From positions 62,001-126,000 of the forward strand of contig NZ_BDCE01000067.1 of NCBI RefSeq assembly GCF_001613345.1: DNA of 64,000 nucleotides, in the 5' to 3' direction. Position 1 is the first letter of the stretch. Every line of letters starts with the position of its first letter. Below, in pieces: positions 49,759 to 59,575 of the stretch. The stretch comes from Nocardia uniformis NBRC 13702. GTDB taxonomy: Bacteria; Actinomycetota; Actinomycetes; Mycobacteriales; Mycobacteriaceae. A model generated the notes under the pieces. That model had not been told where the DNA came from. It saw only the letters and a list, made by a program, of their open reading frames with translations, and did no database searches. Both the position numbers and the translations under genes were made by a program.

Positions 49759-52254
49759 TCAGTCGGCCGCGATGGCGTCCACGATGGGCAGCCGCGCGGC
49801 GCGCAGCGCCGGTGGGATCGAGCCGAGCAGCGCCAGCAACAGGGCGACAATGGCGTAGACCAGCAGCAGTGGGCTGGGCTGGTAGGTGATATCCAGCGAT
49901 ACGACCTGGCTCATGGCAATAGTGGCCAGGTAGTGGACGGCCGCGCCGACCCCCAATCCGATTGCCGCGCCGACCACTCCGATACCGGCGGCCTCGGCGA
50001 GCACGGTCCGGAGCAGGAAGCGTCGGCTGGTGCCCATGGCGCGCAGTACCCCGAGTTCGCGGCGGCGTTCCAGCACCGAGAGCATGAGGGTATTGAGCAG
50101 CGCGACCGTGGAGACCAGCACCACGATCCACAGGATCGACGTACTGATCGAGGTGCCCTGCTCCACACTGCCCGATATCTCGGCGACGGCGCCCGGGCCG
50201 GTGTCCACGTGCAATTCCGGTGGGACGACCGCGCGGATCGCGGCGAATACCTGTTCCGGGTCGGCGTCGGGCAGGAAATCGACGCCGATAATGGTTTCGC
50301 CGGGACGCTGGTACCACTGCCGCAGAATTTCCAGGTCCATCTGCACCACCCCCGAGATTGCGGAGAAGTACGGAACCACCTGCAGCACTTCGACCTTGTG
50401 CACACCGCTGGGTGTCGGCAGGTCCAGTTCGGAGCCCTCGCTCACGCCGAGCGATCGTGCGATATCACGGGATATCACCACACCTTCACCGGCGGCCATG
50501 CGGCGCAAGACATCCGAGCTCAGTGAATCGGTCGAGGCTTGCCGACCGGCACCGTCCTCGAAGGCTTGCAGCATTACCCGACCGCCACCGAGGGTGGTGA
50601 AGGCCATTTGCGCCGAGCCCGCACCCGCGACGCCCGGCACCGCGCTGATCTTGTCCTTCAAATCCGAGGGCAGTAGTGGCCCGGTCGGGAATTGCGCCAT
50701 GGCGGTCGGGCTGACGAATACGTCGGTGACACCGAGGCCCTCGAAGGTCTCGGCCGCCGAATCGGCCATATCGCGGGTGGCATTGCCGATGGCCACGACG
50801 GCGGTGACGCCGATCATGACCGTCATGGCGGTCGCCCACACCCGCCGTGGCGCTCGCTCGACGGTGGTGGCGCCGAGGGCGCCCGGCGCACCGAATAGCC
50901 GTGCCACCACGGCTGTCGCTCGAACGATCGGTCCGGTGGCGGCGAAGCACAGGAATACCGCTCCGGTAATGGCCAGCGAGGTCGACGCCATGGATAGCCG
51001 CCCGAAATCGCCGTTCGCGATGTAGATCGACGCCCCGATCAGGCCGATACCGCCGACCACCGCGACCCAGCGCAGCACCGGATTGACCACATCGGAGGTG
51101 GATACGCCCACCGGTGCGAGCGCCTCGATCGGCGAAACCTTGTACACCTGACGGGCGGCGAGCGCGGCGGCTCCGACACTGGCCAGCACGCAGGCCGCCA
51201 CGGCAACCGGTATGGCATAGCCGGGCACCATGTATTCGGTGCGCGCCTCCACCGCGTTCAGCATGGCCGCGGGCAGCCGATCGATGGCCTGGCTGCCCAT
51301 CACAATTCCGATCAGCGCGCCGATCAGGCCGCCGAGCAGGCCCAGCAGCGCCGCTTCGGCAATGAGATCGCGCACCATGGGGGTGCGGCGGCCGCCGATG
51401 GCACGCAGCAGCGACAGCTGCGGACGGCGTTGTGCCACCGCCATACTCATGGCGTTGTAGATGAGGAAGGCCGAGACGATGAGCGCCGCCGCCGAGGACG
51501 CGAGCGTCGACAGTCGCACCAGTTGCACGCTGCCGCTCGCCTGCGCGGTGCGCAGACTCGGGTCGGCGACCACCGCACGGCCGTCGACCGCCTCGGACAG
51601 GGACGAACGCAGTTGTCCCACATCAGTATTCGGAGCGGCGATAATCTGGATGGAGTCGAGCCTGCCGACCCGGTCGGTAATCTGCTGCGCCACCGGAAGC
51701 AGGGCGACGATGAGGTGTCCGTCATTGAGCGCGGCAGCGGCGGGGTCGTCGATCACGCCCGCGACAGTGACGGTGCTGGTGCCGATCTGGAACTTCTCGC
51801 CGGCCTCTCGACCAATGCCCGTGCCGACCAGTACCCCCTTGGGCACGGTCATCAGTTTGGTCGCCTGATCGCTCAGCGCCCCGTCGAGGGTGCTGCCGAG
51901 CTGGGCGATGCTGGCGTCCGCGCCGATCAGCAGCGCCCGGTCGTCATCGGCCCCGACACCCTGCCGCAGCATGGGCACGGCGGCCTCCACCCCCGGAACG
52001 CCCCGAACCTGTTGCAGCAGTTGTTGTTCGAATCCCGAATCGGTGATGCCGCTGACCTCCAATACCGCATCTCCGCCGAGGCTCTCGGTCAGCTTGTCCA
52101 CCGATCCGGTAATGGATCCGGAGATGCTGAATACCGAGACCAGCAGACCCGCCGAGACTCCCATGACAACCATCGCCATGGTGGTGCGACCGCGATGGGC
52201 GAGCAGTTCTCCGATATTGAACAGCCGCAATCTATCCCAGGCCGCGCGAATCAT
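49759..52254 (-). CDS. FtsX-family ABC transporter permease
   Basis: 831 aa. An N-terminal membrane helix (TTMAMVVMGVSAGLLVSVFS) is followed by a large extracytoplasmic region, then three helices of the first FtsX domain (LASSAAALIVSAFLIYNAMS and the LLGLLGGLIGALIGIVMG stretch), a second periplasmic region, and a second FtsX domain at the C-terminus (LIPCSRCWNA-like region read as ALLNTLMLSVLERRRELGVL). MacB/LolC-type layout for exporting or extracting lipids or peptides; cargo unknown. It overlaps the ATPase gene by 4 bases. Confidence 0.9.
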   Translation of the reverse strand: MIRAAWDRLRLFNIGELLAHRGRTTMAMVVMGVSAGLLVSVFSISGSITGSVDKLTESLGGDAVLEVSGITDSGFEQQLLQQVRGVPGVEAAVPMLRQGVGADDDRALLIGADASIAQLGSTLDGALSDQATKLMTVPKGVLVGTGIGREAGEKFQIGTSTVTVAGVIDDPAAAALNDGHLIVALLPVAQQITDRVGRLDSIQIIAAPNTDVGQLRSSLSEAVDGRAVVADPSLRTAQASGSVQLVRLSTLASSAAALIVSAFLIYNAMSMAVAQRRPQLSLLRAIGGRRTPMVRDLIAEAALLGLLGGLIGALIGIVMGSQAIDRLPAAMLNAVEARTEYMVPGYAIPVAVAACVLASVGAAALAARQVYKVSPIEALAPVGVSTSDVVNPVLRWVAVVGGIGLIGASIYIANGDFGRLSMASTSLAITGAVFLCFAATGPIVRATAVVARLFGAPGALGATTVERAPRRVWATAMTVMIGVTAVVAIGNATRDMADSAAETFEGLGVTDVFVSPTAMAQFPTGPLLPSDLKDKISAVPGVAGAGSAQMAFTTLGGGRVMLQAFEDGAGRQASTDSLSSDVLRRMAAGEGVVISRDIARSLGVSEGSELDLPTPSGVHKVEVLQVVPYFSAISGVVQMDLEILRQWYQRPGETIIGVDFLPDADPEQVFAAIRAVVPPELHVDTGPGAVAEISGSVEQGTSISTSILWIVVLVSTVALLNTLMLSVLERRRELGVLRAMGTSRRFLLRTVLAEAAGIGVVGAAIGLGVGAAVHYLATIAMSQVVSLDITYQPSPLLLVYAIVALLLALLGSIPPALRAARLPIVDAIAAD

Positions 52255-53051
52255 GGACGCACCGCCCCGGCGGTTTCGGAGTCAGCCCCAGCGGTTTCGG
52301 AGTCAGCTGCGGCATTATCGGTCATCGATTCGGTCAGTTCCACCGGCATAGTGCGGATCTCACCATTATCGGTGTGCTCGACGCGCTCATTGGACCTGAT
52401 CTTGCCGTCCCGCAGGGTGACCAGCCGATCGCAGTACCGCACCGCACCCATATCGTGGGTCACCATCACCACCGAGTTCCCCTGCCGGGTGATATCGCCG
52501 AGCAGCTCCAGAATCGAGGCCCCGGTCTTGGAATCCAGGTTGCCGGTCGGCTCATCGGCCAGGATGAGTGGCGGATCCATGATCAGCGCCCGCGCCACCG
52601 CGACGCGCTGCATCTGCCCGCCGGACAGTTCGGCCGGCCGGTGCTCGGCGCGATCGGCGAGTCCGACCAGATCCAGCAGCTCCAGTGCGCGCGGCTTCGC
52701 CTTACGTAATCCGGTGCCGTCCAGCAGTTTCGGAATAGCGACGTTCTCCCACGCCGACAGTGTGGGCAGCAGGTTGAAGAACTGGAAGATGAAACCGACG
52801 CGATGCCTGCGGAATTCGGACTGCCGGTCGTCGTCGAGACCACCGATCTCCGCACCCTGGAAACGAATCGACCCGGTACCGGGAGAATCCAAGGCCCCCA
52901 GCAGGTGCAGCAGGGTGCTCTTGCCGGAGCCGGACGGCCCGACAATGGCGGTGAATTGTCCCGGTTCGATGCGCAGGCTGACGCCGTCGAGCGCGCGCAC
53001 CACCTGGCCGCCCACCTTGTATTCCTTGGTTACGTCGGTCAGTTCCAGCAT
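52251..53051 (-). CDS. ABC transporter ATP-binding protein (MacB/LolD type)
   Basis: 266 aa. Walker A GPSGSGKSTLLHLLG, Q-loop region FIFQFFNLLPTLSAWEN, signature LSGGQMQRVAVARAL, Walker B LILADEPTGNLDSKTG, and H-loop VTHD. A C-terminal tail of about 40 residues is disordered and contains the repeat SETAGADSETAGA. The stop overlaps the permease start (ATGA). Divergent from the sensor kinase gene at 53595 with one small gene between. Confidence 0.95.
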   Translation of the reverse strand: MLELTDVTKEYKVGGQVVRALDGVSLRIEPGQFTAIVGPSGSGKSTLLHLLGALDSPGTGSIRFQGAEIGGLDDDRQSEFRRHRVGFIFQFFNLLPTLSAWENVAIPKLLDGTGLRKAKPRALELLDLVGLADRAEHRPAELSGGQMQRVAVARALIMDPPLILADEPTGNLDSKTGASILELLGDITRQGNSVVMVTHDMGAVRYCDRLVTLRDGKIRSNERVEHTDNGEIRTMPVELTESMTDNAAADSETAGADSETAGAVRP

Positions 53052-53078
53052 GGTTTTCCCCTCGTCGAGATGCGTAGT

Positions 53079-53408
53079 TCAGTGTGCGTAGGCGCTGGCG
53101 CGCGGTTGCCCCATCAGTCGATCGGTGTCGTAGGTATCGAGGATGGCCCGGACCCCCGGCTGTTCGGCCGCCAGTTCGAGATACACCTCGACGGCCGACT
53201 TGCCCTGTGCCAGTGCGTGTTCCATTTTCACGCGCAAATGGTTGTCCCAGCGGTACCGCAGCGCCAGCAGTACGCCCGCGGGCCCGCCGAACAGCCGGTT
53301 CAGCTCCGGAATTCCGTCGAACAGTCTGGGATCAGCGGCATTTCGTGCCGCGCGATCGACAACAGTGTGCAGAATGTCCATCCGAGTGTGCAGGTCTGTC
53401 CAGGACAT
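53079..53408 (-). CDS. Small soluble protein of unknown function, 109 aa
   Basis: Starts at the ATG of MSWTDLHTRMDILHTVVDRA after AAGG. All-helical prediction: FDGIPELNRLFGGPAGVLLA, LRYRWDNHLRVKMEHALAQG, VEVYLELAAEQPGVRAILD. No motif I can name. It precedes the ABC ATPase on the same strand by 27 bp, so it is probably the first gene of the ABC operon. A 20-codon upstream extension is rejected. Confidence 0.7.
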   Translation of the reverse strand: MSWTDLHTRMDILHTVVDRAARNAADPRLFDGIPELNRLFGGPAGVLLALRYRWDNHLRVKMEHALAQGKSAVEVYLELAAEQPGVRAILDTYDTDRLMGQPRASAYAH

Positions 53409-53594
53409 GGCTCCAACCTTTCGTTGTTCGCCCGGATTGTTGGCGTACCGGACAACTCGATATCGCAAACGCTACTGACCTCCCCATGCCCTGTCTTCGT
53501 GCTCCGGACGCGACTCGCTCTCCTACCGGGGTAGGAGACCAACCCCGCTCAACGAAGGATGCGCGGGGGTGAATCGGGCCATTAGCCTTACAGA

Positions 53595-54959
53595 ATGAAC
53601 GTGACCGACGCCACCTCACCCGCACCCGCGGTGCCGGTCGGGCGTCGTGTGTGGGACGGCGCCCGGCGCAGCGGCGAACGGATGGGGCGGTTCGCACGCC
53701 ATCCGGCCATCGAGTTCCGCCGCAATGTCGACGACCTGCCGTGGGACTATCCGGCGTCGGTGGTCATGCTGCTGGATGCGGTGCTGCTGGTGGTGGCGAC
53801 CATCGCGATGATTCAGCGGCACGAGTACCTGCCCAACCTGCTGCCACTGCTGGCCATGGCCCTCACCTACGTCACGGGCCCGCTGTACGCGTTCTTCGGT
53901 GTCGTACCGAAGCCGCTGATGATCGCCGGGCTGGCCATGGGCGCGACCGCGCTGTTCCTGGCCCACCCGGTCGAGAACGATGTCGCGCCGCTCATCCTGG
54001 TGCTGGCCGCGGGCGAGGTCACCGCGATCGCCACGGTATGGGTCAGCGCACCAGTAACCATCGCGATGCTGCTGCAGCTCGCTCTCTTTGCTCGGATCGG
54101 ACATATCGACGGCCTGATCCAATACAGCGGCGGGGTGGTGTGCGGCTGGATGACCGGCCGGATGCTGCTCTACCAGACCCGGTATCTGCGCCAGGAGCGC
54201 GAGTATCAAGATGTCCGGGCCACCCAGGCCGCCGACGAGGAGCGCCGTCGCATTGCCAGGGAGGTGCACGACGTGATCGCCCATTCATTGAGCGTCACCC
54301 TGTTGCATGTCACCGCCGCCCGCCACAGCCTGCAGACCGATCGTGATGTCGACGAGGCCGTGGACGCGCTCACCGATGCCGAACGGCTGGGGCGCCAGGC
54401 CATGGCCGATATTCGCCGAACCGTCGGCCTGTTGGATCAACGACCGTCCCGGATCACCCCCGAACCCGGCCTCGACGACATCGGTGATCTGGTCAGCGAC
54501 TTCCTGCGGGCCGGAATGGCGATCGACCACCGGCTCGACGGTGATTCGAATGCCGTCTCGGCGGGGCTCGGGCTGGCGGTGTACCGGATCTGCCAGGAAT
54601 CGCTGGCGAATATCGCCAAACACGCCTCCGGTGCGAGTGTGCGGCTGCGAATCGAGGTATGCGCCAAGGAGGTCAGGGTGCGGGTGAGCAATACGCTGCC
54701 CGCAGGTGCGACGCACCGACCCGGGCGGGGCATGGGTATCTCGGGGATGCGCCAGCGCGCCATGATGCTCGGCGGCGGGCTCAGTGCCGGGCCCAGCGGT
54801 GAGGGGTGGCGGGTGGACGCCCGAATCCCGTACTCCGGACAGCCGTACTCCTGCGTCGCCGAGGATTCGGTCCGCTCGGTCATGGCGTCGGTAACTCGCA
54901 AACTGCACGAGGGGCGCGACGAATCGGCCGCACTCCCCCAGCGCCAGGAGGGTGTGTGA
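53595..54959 (+). CDS. Sensor histidine kinase (HisKA_3 type)
   Basis: 454 aa. Five or six membrane helices in residues 53-190 without a large outside domain, then RRRIAREVHDVIAHSLSVTL with phospho-acceptor His225, and a GHKL ATPase domain with YRICQESLANIAKHA (N box) and GRGMGISGMRQRAMMLGG (G box). The last 60 residues are an extra low-complexity tail. Likely signals envelope or membrane state. Its stop overlaps the GTG of the response regulator gene. Divergent from the ABC operon, its plausible target. Confidence 0.95.
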   Translation: MNVTDATSPAPAVPVGRRVWDGARRSGERMGRFARHPAIEFRRNVDDLPWDYPASVVMLLDAVLLVVATIAMIQRHEYLPNLLPLLAMALTYVTGPLYAFFGVVPKPLMIAGLAMGATALFLAHPVENDVAPLILVLAAGEVTAIATVWVSAPVTIAMLLQLALFARIGHIDGLIQYSGGVVCGWMTGRMLLYQTRYLRQEREYQDVRATQAADEERRRIAREVHDVIAHSLSVTLLHVTAARHSLQTDRDVDEAVDALTDAERLGRQAMADIRRTVGLLDQRPSRITPEPGLDDIGDLVSDFLRAGMAIDHRLDGDSNAVSAGLGLAVYRICQESLANIAKHASGASVRLRIEVCAKEVRVRVSNTLPAGATHRPGRGMGISGMRQRAMMLGGGLSAGPSGEGWRVDARIPYSGQPYSCVAEDSVRSVMASVTRKLHEGRDESAALPQRQEGV

Positions 54960-55636
54960 GCTCCGACGAGCAATTCATCGAGGTCCTCGTCGTCGACGAT
55001 CAGGAACTCGTGCGCGGCGGATTGCGCCGAATCCTGCGTCGCCGTGACGGTTTCACCATCAGCGAATGCGCAGACGGCGATGAGGTGCCCGCCGCGATCG
55101 CCGCGCACCGGCCCGATGTGGTGATGATGGATCTGCGGATGAAACGCGTCGGCGGTATCGAGGCCACCCGTACCGTGCGCGAGCGCGACGACGCCCCACC
55201 GGTTTTGGTGCTCACCACCTTCGACGACGAGCAATTGCTCTCCGGTGCGCTGCGAGCGGGTGCGGCCGGATTCATTCTCAAGGATTCCCCGGCCGAGGAT
55301 CTGATCCGTGCGGTGCGCACGGTGGCGGCGGGTGGTTCCTGGTTGGATCCGACGGTGACCCCGCAGGTACTCGACGCATACCGGACGGTCCGACCCACCC
55401 GGTCCCCCGTCGGCAATCGCCTCGCCGAACTCACCGCCCGCGAATTGGAGGTACTCGAACTCATCGGGCGTGGCAGTCTGAACGCGGAGATCGCCCGGAC
55501 CCTGGGCATCTCGGAAGTAACCGTGAAAAGCCATGTGGGACACATTTTCGGTAAGCTGGGACTACGCGACCGGGCAGCGGCGATCGTCTTCGCGTTTGAC
55601 CACGGCGTAGTCGCACCCGGACAATCCAATTCCTGA
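54956..55636 (+). CDS. Response regulator, NarL/LuxR type
   Basis: 226 aa from a GTG (CCAGGAGGGT upstream) that overlaps the kinase stop. Receiver domain with VLVVDDQELVRGGL, phospho-Asp59 in DVVMMDLRMKRVGG, and conserved Lys in GFILKDSPAED. The C-terminal LuxR helix-turn-helix is LTARELEVLELIGRGSLNAE then IARTLGISEVTVKSHVGHIF. Partner of the upstream kinase. Confidence 0.95.
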   Translation: MSSDEQFIEVLVVDDQELVRGGLRRILRRRDGFTISECADGDEVPAAIAAHRPDVVMMDLRMKRVGGIEATRTVRERDDAPPVLVLTTFDDEQLLSGALRAGAAGFILKDSPAEDLIRAVRTVAAGGSWLDPTVTPQVLDAYRTVRPTRSPVGNRLAELTARELEVLELIGRGSLNAEIARTLGISEVTVKSHVGHIFGKLGLRDRAAAIVFAFDHGVVAPGQSNS

Positions 55637-55693
55637 CGGGCATTTTTCGGTCGCCTCGGTCGTGACCGGTCCGGGAGTTGGAGGTTTTACGGG

Positions 55694-57493
55694 GTGGATG
55701 CACCGCCATCGCGGGCCGGGAGCAGATTCGGCCCGTACGAGTTGCGCACGCTGCTGGGCAAGGGCGGCATGGGTGAGGTCTACGAGGCCTACGACACCAA
55801 TAAGGACCGCGTCGTCGCGCTCAAACTGCTACCTGCCGAGCTCGCGGAAGACCCCTCCTATCAGGAACGTTTCCGCCGCGAATCGCAGGCGGCGGCGAGA
55901 CTGGCGGAACCGCACATCATTCCGATCCACGACTGGGGCGAGATCGACGGTGTGCTCTACATCGATATGCGCCTCGTTCGCGGACAGGATCTGCGCTCGC
56001 TGCTGAATACACACGGCACACTGTCGCCCGCCCGCGCGGTCGGACTACTCGAGCAGATCGCGGCCGGGTTGGACGCCGCGCACTATTCGGGGCTGGTACA
56101 CCGCGATGTGAAACCCGCCAATATCCTTGTCACTGATGCGGATTTCGCATATCTCGCGGATTTCGGCATCGCGCGCACCGAGGGCGACACCGCCGTCACC
56201 ATGGCTGGGACCGCGGTCGGCTCCTACGCCTATATGGCGCCCGAACGCTTCGATGTCGGGCCGGTGACGGGTCGGGCCGATATCTACTCGCTGGGCTGTG
56301 TGCTGCACGAATGCCTGACGGGCACACGGCCTTTCCCGGCACAGAATATGAGCGAGCTGATTCGGGCGCATCTGTCGCAGTCACCGCCACCGGCCACCGC
56401 GCTGCGACCCGGGATTCCGCCGGCGCTGGATTCGGTGATCGCGCGAGCACTGGCCAAGAATCCGAATGACCGGTACTACACCGCCGGGGAATTCGCCTCC
56501 GCGGCGCGCATCGCGCTGATGGGCGGTCCGGTCACCGCGCCACCCACCGAATCACTCCCACCCGGACGCATGGTGCCCCCGCCGACCGTACGCAGTACCC
56601 CACCGGGCGCGGTCGGTGCACCACCCACCAGCGCGATGCCCCCGGTCGGCAAATCCGATCCGACTGTGGTGCAGGGCAATCCCCGCACCGATCCCGGTAC
56701 GGGCGCGTTTCCGCCGTATACCACCGGCGGCTTCCCGCCGGTGAGCGGCGAGCATCCGTCCGCCAGTGACCTGCCGGTCATCGTGCCCGCCGATCCGACG
56801 GTGGTGCGGCCCAGTGATTTCTACTTCACACCGCTGCCGCCGAATGAGGACAACCCACAGCCCAGTTCGCCGTGGGGGCATCAGCAGTCGTCGTACTCGT
56901 CGGGCCCGCAGGACTTTCCGTACGCGCCCGCACCCGATCCGTCCGCCTACCCGACCTCGTCGCATCCGCGCCAGCACGCCCCCGAGCCGGCCTACCGGCC
57001 ACCACGGCGGCGCTCCATCGCGGTACCGATGGCGGTGGGCGCGCTCGCCATCGCGGTGGCCGCGGTGGCCGGTGCGCTCGGTTGGCAAATCATCGACGGT
57101 GGCGGTGACGAATCACCGACCATGACTGCGGAGCAAGGCAATCCAGGAGTGGCGCCACCTCCTATCGGTGCGCCTTCCACGACTCCGACCACCACGACCT
57201 CCGCTGCGCCGACCACGGTGCAGCTACCGGCGGGGGCGACGCCGTGCCCGTCGGTCTTCGGCTCGCTCAACGGCTACACGGACTCCGCGATCGGAAGTAC
57301 GGTTACCAGTTGCCCATTCGCCGAAGAGGTGCGTCGGGCCTATGCCGGTTCGACAGGAAATCAACCAGGTGCTGCCGCTACTGTAGTGGCCGTTAGTCCG
57401 GTTACGGGCCGGTCCTACACGATGAGTTGCACCGCCGCAGAGAAATTGGTGACCTGCGTCGGTGGTGAGAATGCGGTGGTGTATGTCTATTGA
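55694..57493 (+). CDS. Membrane serine/threonine protein kinase (Pkn type)
   Basis: 599 aa from a GTG. The cytosolic kinase domain is residues 14-275: glycine loop GKGGMGEVYEAYD, Lys44 in VVALKLL, HRDVKPANILV, DFGIART, APERFD. A Pro-rich linker follows (about 280-430), then one membrane segment (about 440-462, VPMAVGALAIAVAAVAGALG), and an outside domain with four Cys (PCPSVFG, TSCPFAEE, MSCTAAEKLVTCVGG). Type of the mycobacterial PknE/PknH group. The next gene starts inside its last codons. Confidence 0.95.
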   Translation: MDAPPSRAGSRFGPYELRTLLGKGGMGEVYEAYDTNKDRVVALKLLPAELAEDPSYQERFRRESQAAARLAEPHIIPIHDWGEIDGVLYIDMRLVRGQDLRSLLNTHGTLSPARAVGLLEQIAAGLDAAHYSGLVHRDVKPANILVTDADFAYLADFGIARTEGDTAVTMAGTAVGSYAYMAPERFDVGPVTGRADIYSLGCVLHECLTGTRPFPAQNMSELIRAHLSQSPPPATALRPGIPPALDSVIARALAKNPNDRYYTAGEFASAARIALMGGPVTAPPTESLPPGRMVPPPTVRSTPPGAVGAPPTSAMPPVGKSDPTVVQGNPRTDPGTGAFPPYTTGGFPPVSGEHPSASDLPVIVPADPTVVRPSDFYFTPLPPNEDNPQPSSPWGHQQSSYSSGPQDFPYAPAPDPSAYPTSSHPRQHAPEPAYRPPRRRSIAVPMAVGALAIAVAAVAGALGWQIIDGGGDESPTMTAEQGNPGVAPPPIGAPSTTPTTTTSAAPTTVQLPAGATPCPSVFGSLNGYTDSAIGSTVTSCPFAEEVRRAYAGSTGNQPGAAATVVAVSPVTGRSYTMSCTAAEKLVTCVGGENAVVYVY

Positions 57494-58430
57494 TCCAACC
57501 CCGGCCTGTCGCAAGGCCATCGCGCGTGGAGTGACGCTCGCGGCCTTGATCGCGGTGTCGGCGTGCGGCGCCCAGGCCACCACCCCGGGTGTGCCGGTGG
57601 CGCAATCGGCCGATATCGCGCCCGCGGCGGCGGCCGACCCGCATATGTCGATGGCGGTCCCGAACCTGCCGGACCTCTTCGGCCTTCCTCGAACCATCTC
57701 TCTCGCAGCAGATTTCGCCGACCTCCAGGCCAGTCTCGACGGCCGCCTCGGGATGGCGATCATGCCGGTCGGTGGCGGCGACCTGACCCTGCTCGGCGAC
57801 TGGAATACCGGTATCGCCTGGTCCACCATCAAGGTGCCGCTGGCATTGGCGGCGCTGCGCCACGACCCGAGTGGCATGCTGTCCACCGCCGAAGCGGCCA
57901 TTACCTTCTCCGATAATGGTGCGGCACAAACACTCTGGAATTCGCTGGGCACCTCGAACGAGGCCGCTGACGCCGTGGAATCGGTATTGCGCGAGGGCGG
58001 CGACACGGTCACCGATGTCGCCGACCGCAAGAGCAGACTCGCGACGGTGGGCTCCGATGAGCTGATGGCCTTCGGTGCCACCAGTTGGGCGCTCGCCGAT
58101 CAGGTGCGTTTCGCCTCCCGGCTGCCGTGCCTGTCGAACGCCAACTCGGTCGTCTCGCTCATGAGTGAGATCACCTCCAGCCAGAGTTGGGGTTTGGGCC
58201 GATTGATCGGCGCGGAATTCAAGGGCGGCTGGGGACCCGACGACGAGACCGGCGATTACACCGTGCGGCAATTCGGTCTGGTCCCGACGCTATCGGGTCC
58301 GATCGCGGTCGCACTGGCCGCCGAACCCACCTCCGGGGGTTTCGACGACGCCACCGACATGCTGGACCGCATGGCATTGCTGTTCGCCGATCACATACCC
58401 GAACTACACGGCGGAACCTGTACACACTGA
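57483..58430 (+). CDS. Lipoprotein of the serine beta-lactamase/penicillin-binding fold, copy 1
   Basis: 315 aa; starts 11 bases before the kinase stop in another frame. Signal with lipobox LIAVSAC (Cys about residue 27). The domain has the active-site triad of the class A beta-lactamase fold: SxxK in AWSTIKVPLALAAL, SDN in ITFSDNGAAQTLW, and a KTG-like KGG in GAEFKGGWGP. Beyond that it diverges, so it may bind or process peptidoglycan rather than destroy beta-lactams. Paralog of the next gene; overlaps the kinase gene, suggesting a shared wall-sensing role. Confidence 0.82.
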   Translation: MSIDPTPACRKAIARGVTLAALIAVSACGAQATTPGVPVAQSADIAPAAAADPHMSMAVPNLPDLFGLPRTISLAADFADLQASLDGRLGMAIMPVGGGDLTLLGDWNTGIAWSTIKVPLALAALRHDPSGMLSTAEAAITFSDNGAAQTLWNSLGTSNEAADAVESVLREGGDTVTDVADRKSRLATVGSDELMAFGATSWALADQVRFASRLPCLSNANSVVSLMSEITSSQSWGLGRLIGAEFKGGWGPDDETGDYTVRQFGLVPTLSGPIAVALAAEPTSGGFDDATDMLDRMALLFADHIPELHGGTCTH

Positions 58431-58567
58431 AGCACCTGTTCAAACGTGATAGTCCCCACCGCATTTGACCGTGACGCGGTGACACACCAGAATCCTTGCG
58501 ATCGACGGGTGTCGGTGGGCGAGCAGGTGATTGTCGTCCACGCGCCCGGGTTATGGAGGTACACGGG

Positions 58568-59500
58568 GTGGACGTCTCGCGGGCGGACAACCGGGCCAGC
58601 GCCGAAATCGGCGCGCCCACAGGGCAATCGATGCGGCGCTGGTGCGCACGTACGGCGGGCGCCATCGCCGTGCTGTTGGTGACCAGCGCCTGCGGCAGCG
58701 AACCCGCCCTGGAACCGGACGCCCCGATCACCACCAGATCCGCTGCGGGCAGCCCGACGGCGGGGGCCGTCGCCACCGTACCCGGCACCTTGGCGTGGGA
58801 TTTCAATGAATTACGCGGCTCATTGAATGGTCGGGTCGGCTTGGCCGTCATGGCGGTCGGGGGCGAGTATCCGGTCCTCCTCGGCGACTGGACCAGCGGA
58901 TCGGCCTGGTCGACCATGAAGGTGCCGCTGACACTGGCCGCGCTGCGCAACAATGCCGGATACTCCGGGACCGCGACCTCCGCCATTACCAGTTCGGATA
59001 ATTCCGCGGCCGAAACGCTCTGGCAGTCGCTCGGTACGGGTGAGGTGGCCGCGCAGTCGGTGGAGGATGTCCTGCGCGAGGGCGGCGACGCCACCACCGA
59101 GGTGCCCGCCACCAGAACTCGCGCCGACTACTCGGCTTTCGGGCAAGCCGACTGGTCGCTCGCCGATCAGATTCGCTTCGCCTCCAATCTGCCCTGCCTG
59201 CCGCAATCGGATTCGGTGACCTCCCTGATGGGAAAGGTCAATTACGGCCAGCGCTGGGGTCTCGGCACCCTCGACGGCGCTGAGTTCAAGGGTGGTTGGG
59301 GTCCCGACCTCAGCGGTAACTACCTGGTGCGACAGTTCGGGCTACTACCGGTCGAGCACGGGGAAATCGCGATCGCGCTGGCCGCCGCGCCCACATCGGG
59401 CTCCTTCGACGACGGCACCGTCATCCTGAACAAGCTCGCCGCGCTGATCGATAAGCACCTCGAGGAGTTGCGCGGCGGCGACTGCCCCGCGCCACGCTGA
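58568..59500 (+). CDS. Lipoprotein of the serine beta-lactamase/penicillin-binding fold, copy 2
   Basis: 310 aa from a GTG with GGAGGT 7 bases upstream (an ATG at 58631 would give a shorter, more usual signal peptide). Lipobox LVTSAC. The same triad as the previous gene: AWSTMKVPLTLAAL, TSSDNSAAETLW, GAEFKGGWGP, and other shared stretches (VLREGGD, PLADQ-like SLADQIRFASNLPC, VRQFGLLPV). The two are clear tandem paralogs with considerable divergence. The GTG start and its leader sequence resemble the start of the kinase gene (CGGGGTGGA). Confidence 0.82.
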   Translation: MDVSRADNRASAEIGAPTGQSMRRWCARTAGAIAVLLVTSACGSEPALEPDAPITTRSAAGSPTAGAVATVPGTLAWDFNELRGSLNGRVGLAVMAVGGEYPVLLGDWTSGSAWSTMKVPLTLAALRNNAGYSGTATSAITSSDNSAAETLWQSLGTGEVAAQSVEDVLREGGDATTEVPATRTRADYSAFGQADWSLADQIRFASNLPCLPQSDSVTSLMGKVNYGQRWGLGTLDGAEFKGGWGPDLSGNYLVRQFGLLPVEHGEIAIALAAAPTSGSFDDGTVILNKLAALIDKHLEELRGGDCPAPR

Positions 59501-59575
59501 GTGACCCGATCTCGTAACCAGCCCTTCACGGGGGTGCGGCCCACAGACTCCCGAACACCGGGCAAGATGGTCGCC

